Below are positions 1 through 5,658 of a stretch of 6,563 bases of DNA, piece after piece. The notes under the pieces were generated by a model, which was not told the DNA's origin, did no database searches, and saw only the letters and a program-made list of their open reading frames with translations. Origin of the DNA: Chitinivibrionales bacterium (GTDB lineage Bacteria > Fibrobacterota > Chitinivibrionia > Chitinivibrionales > FEN-1185); contig JAQUMP010000200.1 in assembly GCA_028718065.1 (NCBI GenBank), forward strand, positions 1 to 6,563. The letters are read 5' to 3'. How positions within the stretch are numbered: position 1 is the stretch's first letter; each line of letters opens with the position of its first letter. The position numbers and the translations under genes were made by a program.

Positions 1-8
1 TACGATAT

Positions 9-962
9 TTATATCCAACGCCGGTCCGATGTCCCGGTAATGCCCTTGACGCGCAGCTCAAAATCATCGGGGTTGCTGGCGCTTTGTTTGGCGATGTTAA
101 GCGTAATCAAACCCTCCTGCAACAAATACATAAGGGACTGGTCAAACGTCTGGCTGCCGTAGGTGGTATTGCCCTCCGCGATGGCCGGCGTAATCAGGTG
201 CGCCTTTTCGGGATGAAGAATATATTCCGCAACCGAGGCGTTATTGATTAAAATCTCCGCGGCAGGCACGCGGCCCTTGCCGTCTTTGCAAGGCAACAGA
301 CGCAGGGAGACAATGCTCACCAACACGCTGGCAAGCACCAAGCGGATTTGGTCGTGCTGATGCGGCGGAAAAAACGAAACGATACGCGAAATGGTCTCAG
401 CCGCGTTCATGGTGTGCAGGGTGCTCATGACCAAGTGGCCGGTATCGGCGGCCGAAATGGCGGTCTCCATGGTTTCCTTATCGCGGATTTCTCCGATAAG
501 AATAACATCGGGGTCCTGACGAAAGCACGCGCGTAGCGCCGTGGCGAATTCGATCGAGTCCGTTCCGATTTCGCGTTGGGCGATTATGCAATTTTTATCT
601 TTGTAAAGATACTCGATCGGATCCTCGATGGTAATCACGTTCAGTGAAGCGTTATTATTGAGATAATCGACCAGGGATGCCAGCAAGGTGGTCTTGCCGC
701 TACCGGTCGTACCGGTGACCAGGATCAGGCCTCGTTTACGCATGGCAATATCGAGGATCACGTTGGGCAGCTTAAGGTCTGCAAAAGCGGGGACCGTGGT
801 TCGGACCAGGCGGATCGCCAGCGAAGCGGTGCCACGCTGTTGAAAGGCATTGATGCGGAAGCGGCCGGCGCCCTTGATCCCCACTGCAAAATCGAGCTCG
901 CTCTCTTTTTCGAAGCGCTGCAACTGCCGCTCGTTCATGAGTTCTTTGACAAACAGCATCAT
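9..962 (-). CDS. pilT: PilT/PilU-family type IV pilus retraction ATPase, main fragment after an in-frame TAG
   Basis: Cytoplasmic hexameric secretion-type ATPase that would power pilus retraction (twitching). The 317-residue frame shows the PilT motifs in order: Walker A GTTGSGKTT (residues 84-92), Asp box ITIEDPIEY (110-118), Walker B DVILIGEIRD (152-161) and His box STLHTMNAAETISRI (180-194), ending in SNPDDFELRVKGI near the C-terminus as in many PilT paralogs. It lacks about the first 46 residues of the family's N-terminal PAS-like domain. Those are encoded just upstream in the same frame (972-1103) but are cut off by TAG at 972-974. Read through, the product would be 364 residues, a normal PilT length. 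Translation could restart at ATG 962 or 959, with AGGA 4 or 7 nt upstream. Departures from classic PilT: VSLRLLP where VISQxLLP is usual, and no recognisable AIRNLIRE motif. Family assignment is secure; whether it is functional is not. It is the last visible gene of the operon and ends in TAA. Confidence 0.9.
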   Translation of the reverse strand: MMLFVKELMNERQLQRFEKESELDFAVGIKGAGRFRINAFQQRGTASLAIRLVRTTVPAFADLKLPNVILDIAMRKRGLILVTGTTGSGKTTLLASLVDYLNNNASLNVITIEDPIEYLYKDKNCIIAQREIGTDSIEFATALRACFRQDPDVILIGEIRDKETMETAISAADTGHLVMSTLHTMNAAETISRIVSFFPPHQHDQIRLVLASVLVSIVSLRLLPCKDGKGRVPAAEILINNASVAEYILHPEKAHLITPAIAEGNTTYGSQTFDQSLMYLLQEGLITLNIAKQSASNPDDFELRVKGITGTSDRRWI

Positions 963-971
963 GCTGTCCTG

Positions 972-1103
972 CTAAATGGGCTCCATTTGCGCACGGAAGA
1001 GATGGCCGTCGATCCGGAAGGTCGGCGGGACGCCCACGCGCAAATGCAGGTCCGAGGCGTTTTTTTCGGTCATAACGGAAAGGAACGAAGCGATTGACGT
1101 CAT
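972..1103 (-). pseudogene. pilT: 5' fragment of the interrupted pilT (codons 1-43 plus TAG)
   Basis: The 43-residue frame starts at ATG 1103 and contains KNASDLHLRVGVPP (residues 14-27) and FRIDG (29-33), the hallmark opening of the PilT N-terminal domain. It ends in TAG (972-974), and the downstream ATPase continues in the same frame after only three codons (Q-D-S), so this is a nonsense codon and not a frameshift. The start is chosen because AGAGGA (1114-1119), overlapping the stop of the preceding peptidase gene, lies 10 nt upstream, and because the residues match the family start. It may be a genuine nonsense mutation, a sequencing or assembly error, or a translated leader followed by reinitiation. 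Confidence 0.8.
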
Positions 1104-1117
1104 AGGAATAGTGTCCT

Positions 1118-2206
1118 CTATAATTCCACAAAGTCCCGTGGAAATTCGGTGATTAGGCTGCCACCCGTCCGCGTGGTTACCACCATGTCTTCGATCCGAC
1201 AGCCGCCGAAACCGCTGCAATAAACGCCCGGTTCGATCGTTACGACGGCGTTCTCCGGCAAAATAAATCGTTCATCGCGAAACAGGCGAGGATTTTCGTG
1301 AACGCGCATGCCCACGCCATGCCCGGTGGCGTGCCCGAACTGCGCGCGGTATCCCGCTGCGTCAATCACGGCGCGCGCCGCAACATCGGGAGCGCTCGCC
1401 GGCACGCCCGCGCGCAGGGCCCGGCAAGCCTGCTCACGGGCCTCCGCCACAACCGCATAAATTTCCCGCTGACGACGGCTGGCCTTACCGAACACGAACG
1501 TGCGCGTCATATCGGAACAAAATCCTTTGACCGTGCATCCAAAATCAATCAGCACCCAGTCTCCGCGTTTCAGGCGCGCGCCCGACGGAACGCCATGCGG
1601 CAGCGAACTGCGCCGGCCGAAAAGCACGATGGTATCAAAAGAGGCTTTTTCGCTGCCGGCCTCGGCGCACAAATATTCGAGTCGGCGCGCCGCGGCAAAT
1701 TCGGTTACGCCCGGTCTTAAGAATCCAAGCCATTGCCGTAATGCAGACGAGCCGATTGCGGCGGCCCTGCGCATGCAGTTTATTTCCGCGGCAGTCTTGA
1801 CAATAGAAATGTTTGCAACTGCATCGCCCAGCCGTACCAGGCGGCAGGGACGGGCCGCTCGTCTAAGACTAAGGAACTGATCAAGCGGGAGCGCGTTGGA
1901 TTGAATGCCGATGGCTGTATGGCCGAGCCTGAGGTCGCGAATATAGGCAAATGAATTTTGCTTCCGGATGAGGGCAGTGAAGCCGTGATGGCTGCGGCAA
2001 AAGCGGGTAACGCTCTCCTGGTAGCGGAAATCGGTGACGATCGTAACTGCCGCGGGGCCGACACAACAATACGCGCTTGACGAATGAAAACCCGTAAGGT
2101 AGGCCACGTCGATAGAGTCGGTGATCAGGACCCGGGAACAGCCGTATTTTTTACCCAGTGCTCGGCAGGCGGTGATGCGATCATAAACTGCCTTATCGTT
2201 GGCCAT
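1118..2206 (-). CDS. pepP: M24 family metallopeptidase, Xaa-Pro aminopeptidase/dipeptidase type
   Basis: Predicted cytoplasmic dinuclear-metal peptidase that removes residues N-terminal to proline. The 362 residues match the short PepP/PepQ type: an N-terminal creatinase-like domain (about 1-130, with YLTGFHSSSAY and TDFRY) followed by the pita-bread catalytic domain. All five metal ligands are visible: D221 (in IDFG), D232 (in SDMTRTF), H296 (in GHATGHGVG), E325 (in TIEPGVY) and E339 (in RIEDM). H204 (PHG) and H292 fit the substrate and catalytic histidines. No signal peptide is seen. It starts at ATG 2206, 23 nt after the TPR gene, with only a weak GAAG as ribosome-binding site, which suggests translational coupling. 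It ends in TAG at a natural family C-terminus, 14 nt before pilT, showing that TAG works as a stop here. Aminopeptidase P and prolidase cannot be told apart by eye, so the symbol is provisional. Confidence 0.92.
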   Translation of the reverse strand: MANDKAVYDRITACRALGKKYGCSRVLITDSIDVAYLTGFHSSSAYCCVGPAAVTIVTDFRYQESVTRFCRSHHGFTALIRKQNSFAYIRDLRLGHTAIGIQSNALPLDQFLSLRRAARPCRLVRLGDAVANISIVKTAAEINCMRRAAAIGSSALRQWLGFLRPGVTEFAAARRLEYLCAEAGSEKASFDTIVLFGRRSSLPHGVPSGARLKRGDWVLIDFGCTVKGFCSDMTRTFVFGKASRRQREIYAVVAEAREQACRALRAGVPASAPDVAARAVIDAAGYRAQFGHATGHGVGMRVHENPRLFRDERFILPENAVVTIEPGVYCSGFGGCRIEDMVVTTRTGGSLITEFPRDFVEL

Positions 2207-2229
2207 AGCGCTTCAATTTTGTAACACCG

Positions 2230-5200
2230 TTATTTATTCTGCGCGTCTTTGGATTGAGACCGTTTTTTTTGGATCTGCTGGCGATATTTCTTTTTAATCC
2301 GAACGCCCGCGAGCGGTTTTGCTCCGCTGGGATCTTCGACGCCCGCACGGAGCCGCGACGATGCGCCCCTGGTCTTTTTTGTTTTGACAACCCGTTGACT
2401 AACCAGCAAATTTGCATCGGCAGCGGCGGCAATGGCCTTGATTTGCGCAATACGGTTCCGCAGTTTTTCATTGTCGGGATCGGCCTGAAGCAAGCGATCG
2501 TAAACTTGCAAGGCAAGTTTTACCTGACCTTGCTGATAATAAATATCGGCAAGCGTTGGTGTAAGCACGTGATCGGGAATGGAATAGGTCCGCGCTTCTC
2601 CCGGTTCCTGCCCTTCGGAAACTTGTTCGGTAATCGTGAAAGCGGCCCGTTCCGCGGCTTTTTGTTCCGGCGGCATCTCCTGCTCCGGGTTTGCAGCAAG
2701 AAGCGTGGTTTGTGCCGCGGCCATGATGCCTTCGTCCGAGTGCGTATCAATAAAAGGTTCGTCGATCGTTTGCTTGACTTCTACGGTGTCAAGTTCGTCG
2801 AGCAGAGGTTCGCTGGTGCCCTTTTCCTGCGCCGGCCCGCCCGACATGGTATAGAACCCGCTTTGGGTTGCATCGGCAACCTCTTCGTCGTCCGGAATTT
2901 CCGCCGCGGGGGTCGTAATTGTCAAGGGGTCCTGCACGCCGGCTTGCGACGGCGAATAAAATTTTCCCGGAAGCGTATCGCCGAGGGCGTCGATCGTTTC
3001 CGGGGGGACAAATGCCTTTTCGTCCTGCACGAAGGTTGTTTCCCGAAGTTCCTGAGGAGCCTCCTCGAGTAGCGGCGCCTCCACTTCGACCGTATCGAGT
3101 TTGTCAAGCAATTCCTCGTCGTGCGATCGGCCATCGGCGCTGGCGCCCTGCAAGGTATAAAACCCCTGCCCACCCGCCTCCTCGAGTCCGTCCTCGTCCT
3201 CGGGAATTTCTCCAACGGCAGAGGCTTCCATTTCCTGCAGCGCCGGGGTTTGCCCGGTGTCTTCCGGTTTTGTGGCAACGTCCGGGGGGCTTAAAATTTG
3301 CGTCTCGTGTGAAGCGACCATGGGGTCTGCAGGACTTTCGTCGGAAAACATTTCTTGCAACCGGGCGCTGATATCGTCTCCGCCCAGCGCCGGTTGGGGC
3401 GGGACATGTTCTTCGTCCGTCGTCTTTTCGGGTGCCGCTTCGGCCGCGGGAAAGATTTCCTCATCTTCCTCAAGCGACGGCAACCCCGCATCAATGTTCT
3501 TGGTTGCAGCCATGTTAAACAGGGTGTCGCGGCTCATGATGATTGTCTCGGCGGTCGCCTTTGACAAAGGGAGCACAGAATCAATATTTTCGGTTTCGGT
3601 CCCGGCTTGAGGCAGCGCGTCATGGTTGATTAATACCGTTTCGGCCGTTATTTCCGGAGGTGCAACCGCGGCATCGGCCGGTATCGTTTCCGCGGGAGGG
3701 GTATTGAGTAATGCGCTGCGATTGAGTATGACCGTTTCGGCCGTCGTCTCTTGGGGGACAAATTCGGACTCTGGGGGCGGCGCCTCCGCCACAGGCGTTT
3801 CGAGTAAGGCGCTTTGGTTGATTATAACAGTTTCGGCGGTTGTCTCTTCCGGAACAAAAACGGATTCAGTGCGCGCCATATCCGTTTCCGGCATATCGAG
3901 CAATGTATTTCGGTTGATGATTACGGTCTCCGCCGTGGTTTCCGCAGGCACCGGAGGACCATCGACCGGCACATCCGCAGGGGGCGTTTCGAGCAAGACA
4001 CCGCGGTCGAGCATTACCGTTTCGATCGTGGTCTCGGCCTGCTCCGGTGCAGTCTCTGCCGGCGCAATATTTGTTGACGGCGTGTCGAGCAGCGCGCCAT
4101 GATCGAGTATTACCGTTTCGGACGCGTCCTCTTCCGCCTTCGGCGCCGGTGCGACAGGGATTGTTTCGGTCAAGGGCATTTCGAGAAATGCGCCGCGGTT
4201 GATAACAACGGTCTCGGCCATATTTTCCGGAAGTTCGGACATGCTTCTTTCGGGCGCATCCTGCGGGACCGGGAAAGAAAATTCATCTTGGACAATTTTA
4301 CCGCTCATCGCCACGGTTTCGGACCCCATTGCCCCCTTTTCCGAAACCGATTTATCCTTGACTAAAGACGCATCCCAAAGATCGGCGCCGGACGGCTCTT
4401 TTTCCGGGAGCAATCCGGCCGACGGAGCTTCCGGAGGAGCGCCGAAGAGCGCTTCGATGCGTCGCGAAATGTCAATGCCGGAAGGAACCCCGGTATTCGA
4501 AGGAGCCTCCGGCGGGATTTCCGGCCCGTAGGGAACATGCTCGAGACCGGATTCTTCCGTTACGCCCTTTTCTTCCGCGGGAGCCGGGGAAACCGGCATT
4601 AAATCGCCTTCGGATACCGTTTCCCGCACCGGTTCAGAACCAAGATCCGGCGACGGCGCGGCCGCGCCCTTTCCGGCGGAACCTCCTTTTTCTTCTTCAG
4701 GATTTCCGAACAGCATGTCCATGCGGGCCTTAATGTCGGCGCCGTTTACCAAGGGAAATTGCTTTGAAGCGATGTCGTCCACCGTTTCTTCGACTTCAAA
4801 AACGTCTTCGGTCTTATGGGCGACGATCCCAAGTTCTTCAAGGTCCACGGTTGAAGAACTTTCCGATGTCAAGACGGGCGCGCTCTCCATGACGGATACA
4901 TCGGCGGTGCGGCCGATCGTGTCCTGCATGCCGCCGGCGACGTTCTCTTCAGAAGCTTGCGGTTTTATCCCCAGAATAGCAAAGACGCTTTTCGGCGCGA
5001 CGCCACCAGCCCCGGAAACGTTGGCTTTTACAGAACCGTTATCGGGGTCAAAAAAAAGTAATAGTTGATTTAGTCCGGACGATTTTTCTTCCATGCCCTG
5101 TTTTGAAAAAATGTCGGCCAGCATCTTGATGGCCAAATGATTGTGGCGGTCGATTGAAAGAACGCTGGTAAAATTTTCTATGGCCTCGGAAAATTTCCCT

Positions 5201-5400
5201 TTTTCCACATAGCAGCGGCCGCGAATAATAAGGCCGGTAACCGACGAAGGGTGCGCTTGCAGCCCGGTGTTGCAGACGGTAATGGCCTGTTCTATGTCAC
5301 CGCGCTTACGGTAGCTGTCGGCCAGCCGCGGAAAGGCACGCGAGGCGGGGTTTGCCGTCAACCGTTTCTCCAGGACATCGATAGAACTTTCACGCGCCAT
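2230..5400 (-). CDS. Large acidic TPR-repeat protein with eight E-T-V repeat units
   Basis: A 1056-residue protein with no signal peptide or membrane segment, so probably cytoplasmic. N-terminal TPRs lie at about 18-51, 52-85 and 86-119. Residues 130-940 are acidic, rich in proline, alanine and glutamate, and probably disordered. They contain a three-copy DI-x-x-R-x-x-x-x-F motif (222-231, 310-319, 676-685), eight 31-32 residue repeats beginning ETV/ETI (396-648), and a two-copy EIP...GFYT...LDTVEV module (731-773, 834-875). A further TPR follows at about 948-981 (TLADIYYQQGQVKLALQVYD), then a basic tail with KKK and KKRS runs. ATG 5400 is chosen as start because GGGGAG (5411-5416) lies 10 nt upstream; the frame extends to a TTG at 5436 but those extra residues look unrelated. 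It is first in a likely operon with the M24 peptidase and pilT. The layout (TPRs, long acidic linker, C-terminal TPR) is reminiscent of FimV-like pilus hubs but there is no LysM or membrane helix, so a scaffold role is only inferred. I do not recognise a named family. Confidence 0.9.
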   Translation of the reverse strand: MARESSIDVLEKRLTANPASRAFPRLADSYRKRGDIEQAITVCNTGLQAHPSSVTGLIIRGRCYVEKGKFSEAIENFTSVLSIDRHNHLAIKMLADIFSKQGMEEKSSGLNQLLLFFDPDNGSVKANVSGAGGVAPKSVFAILGIKPQASEENVAGGMQDTIGRTADVSVMESAPVLTSESSSTVDLEELGIVAHKTEDVFEVEETVDDIASKQFPLVNGADIKARMDMLFGNPEEEKGGSAGKGAAAPSPDLGSEPVRETVSEGDLMPVSPAPAEEKGVTEESGLEHVPYGPEIPPEAPSNTGVPSGIDISRRIEALFGAPPEAPSAGLLPEKEPSGADLWDASLVKDKSVSEKGAMGSETVAMSGKIVQDEFSFPVPQDAPERSMSELPENMAETVVINRGAFLEMPLTETIPVAPAPKAEEDASETVILDHGALLDTPSTNIAPAETAPEQAETTIETVMLDRGVLLETPPADVPVDGPPVPAETTAETVIINRNTLLDMPETDMARTESVFVPEETTAETVIINQSALLETPVAEAPPPESEFVPQETTAETVILNRSALLNTPPAETIPADAAVAPPEITAETVLINHDALPQAGTETENIDSVLPLSKATAETIIMSRDTLFNMAATKNIDAGLPSLEEDEEIFPAAEAAPEKTTDEEHVPPQPALGGDDISARLQEMFSDESPADPMVASHETQILSPPDVATKPEDTGQTPALQEMEASAVGEIPEDEDGLEEAGGQGFYTLQGASADGRSHDEELLDKLDTVEVEAPLLEEAPQELRETTFVQDEKAFVPPETIDALGDTLPGKFYSPSQAGVQDPLTITTPAAEIPDDEEVADATQSGFYTMSGGPAQEKGTSEPLLDELDTVEVKQTIDEPFIDTHSDEGIMAAAQTTLLAANPEQEMPPEQKAAERAAFTITEQVSEGQEPGEARTYSIPDHVLTPTLADIYYQQGQVKLALQVYDRLLQADPDNEKLRNRIAQIKAIAAAADANLLVSQRVVKTKKTRGASSRLRAGVEDPSGAKPLAGVRIKKKYRQQIQKKRSQSKDAQNK
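2776..3210 (-). repeat. Two-copy coding module EIP..DE..GFYT..LLD.LDTVEV
   Basis: Two related segments of 42-43 codons lie in the TPR protein gene, at 3082-3210 (residues 731-773) and 2776-2901 (residues 834-875). Each runs EIP[ED]DE[DE], then [QS]GFYT[LM]xG, then LLD[KE]LDTVEV. The order and spacing of the three blocks are the same in both copies, with about 60 intervening codons. They are distinct from the E-T-V units upstream. Confidence 0.8.
3346..4737 (-). repeat. Three dispersed copies of a D-I-[KS]-x-R-x-x-x-[LM]-F coding motif
   Basis: Within the TPR protein gene the motif occurs as DIKARMDMLF (4708-4737), DISRRIEALF (4444-4473) and DISARLQEMF (3346-3375), preceded each time by Gly-x or Gly-Asp and followed by G or S and an acidic/Pro stretch. 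It would form a short amphipathic helix in an otherwise disordered region. The copies flank the E-T-V array, two before and one after it. Confidence 0.7.
3457..4215 (-). repeat. In-gene tandem repeat, 8 units of 93-96 bp (E-T-V-I repeats)
   Basis: Eight consecutive units inside the TPR protein gene begin at codons 396, 428, 460, 491, 523, 555, 587 and 618, spaced 32, 32, 31, 32, 32, 32 and 31 codons. The core consensus is A-E-T-V-I-[IL]-[ND]-[RHQ]-x-[AT]-L-L-[ED]-[TM]-P, followed by a variable Pro/Glu-rich spacer ending in E-T-T-A. Units 4 to 6 are the most alike and units 1, 7 and 8 the most divergent. A loose extra copy, SETVAMSG, precedes them at residue 360. DNA identity between units is visibly lower than the protein pattern, which points to old duplication under selection for the protein core. 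Confidence 0.88.
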
Positions 5401-5448
5401 GATACAGCCGCTCCCCGGGGTCTTTATTTTCCGCAAAGGCTTTTTTTA

Positions 5449-5477
5449 AACATACCATGCCGGACTCAAAAACGCAA
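5449..5477 (-). promoter_or_regulatory. Candidate promoter for the TPR-pepP-pilT operon
   Basis: Read on the minus strand, TTGCGT (5472-5477), a 17-nt spacer and TATGTT (5449-5454), about 48 nt upstream of the ATG at 5400. The -35 matches three of six and the -10 four of six consensus positions, so support is weak. Confidence 0.25.
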
Positions 5478-5601
5478 CCTATTTTTAATGCGCCGCCACC
5501 GGCGTCGATCGTTGACAATTAAGACAGCCCGGTCCTATTTTTCTAAAAAATAAACTACGCCAACCGAATTACGAATAAAAAGAAAAGGGGCCGTGATAGT
5601 A

Positions 5602-5630
5602 TTGCTTTGGTCTTGCATAATAAGTATCAT
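5602..5630 (+). promoter_or_regulatory. Candidate sigma70-type promoter for the glycosyltransferase
   Basis: TTGCTT (5602-5607), a 17-nt spacer, then TATCAT (5625-5630), which matches the -10 consensus at five of six positions. Transcription would begin near 5637, leaving a leader of about 20 nt before the ATA start. A second possibility upstream is TTGACA (5512-5517), a perfect -35, with TATTTT (5536-5541) after 18 nt. Either or both could be used; this rests on sequence match alone. Confidence 0.45.
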
Positions 5631-5644
5631 ATAAGTACTAAAGC

Positions 5645-5650
5645 AAGGAG
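5645..5650 (+). promoter_or_regulatory. Ribosome-binding site that fixes the ATA start
   Basis: AAGGAG is a near-perfect Shine-Dalgarno sequence, separated by 8 nt from ATA at 5659-5661. An in-frame TAA at 5632-5634 blocks any longer start, and no ATG, GTG or TTG occurs between that stop and the ATA. The next candidate, TTG 5686, would have its purine-rich AAGGA only 2 nt away and would remove the first beta strand of the enzyme. Confidence 0.75.
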
Positions 5651-5658
5651 AATCTCCC

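Larger units (their letters stand above)
5401..5658. other. Divergent intergenic region
   Basis: This 258-nt stretch separates the minus-strand TPR operon from the plus-strand glycosyltransferase and should hold both promoters. The half nearest the glycosyltransferase is AT-rich (5536-5585 and 5611-5640). It contains a short palindrome, TATTTTT then AAAAATA (5536-5552), and a small GC hairpin CGCCG/CGGCG (5491-5504). I see no tRNA, riboswitch or credible small gene in it. Confidence 0.75.

Noticed and set aside
972..974. Genome-wide TAG recoding (Gln or pyrrolysine) to explain the pilT stop
   Set aside because: The neighbouring M24 peptidase ends in TAG at a natural family C-terminus, so TAG acts as a stop here; no recoding element is apparent. 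Site-specific suppression is not excluded.
1298..1880. Plus-strand frames opposite the M24 peptidase
   Set aside because: They overlap a gene with a complete catalytic motif set and encode Arg/Ala-rich sequence typical of antisense frames in GC-rich DNA.
3626..4102. Long plus-strand frame (158 codons, Ser/Val/Gly-rich, repetitive)
   Set aside because: It is the antisense shadow of the E-T-V repeat array; its periodicity and composition follow directly from the minus-strand repeats, and it has no family features.
3457..4215. CRISPR-like regular array
   Set aside because: Units of 93-96 bp lie in an open reading frame, the conserved part is protein-level, and spacers are not unique sequences between identical repeats.
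5401..5436. Upstream TTG start for the TPR protein
   Set aside because: The extra 12 residues look random, and a good GGGGAG sits 10 nt before ATG 5400.
5491..5504. GC hairpin as a terminator
   Set aside because: Only a 5-bp stem with a 4-nt loop and no following T run on either strand; both flanking genes start here, so a terminator is not expected.
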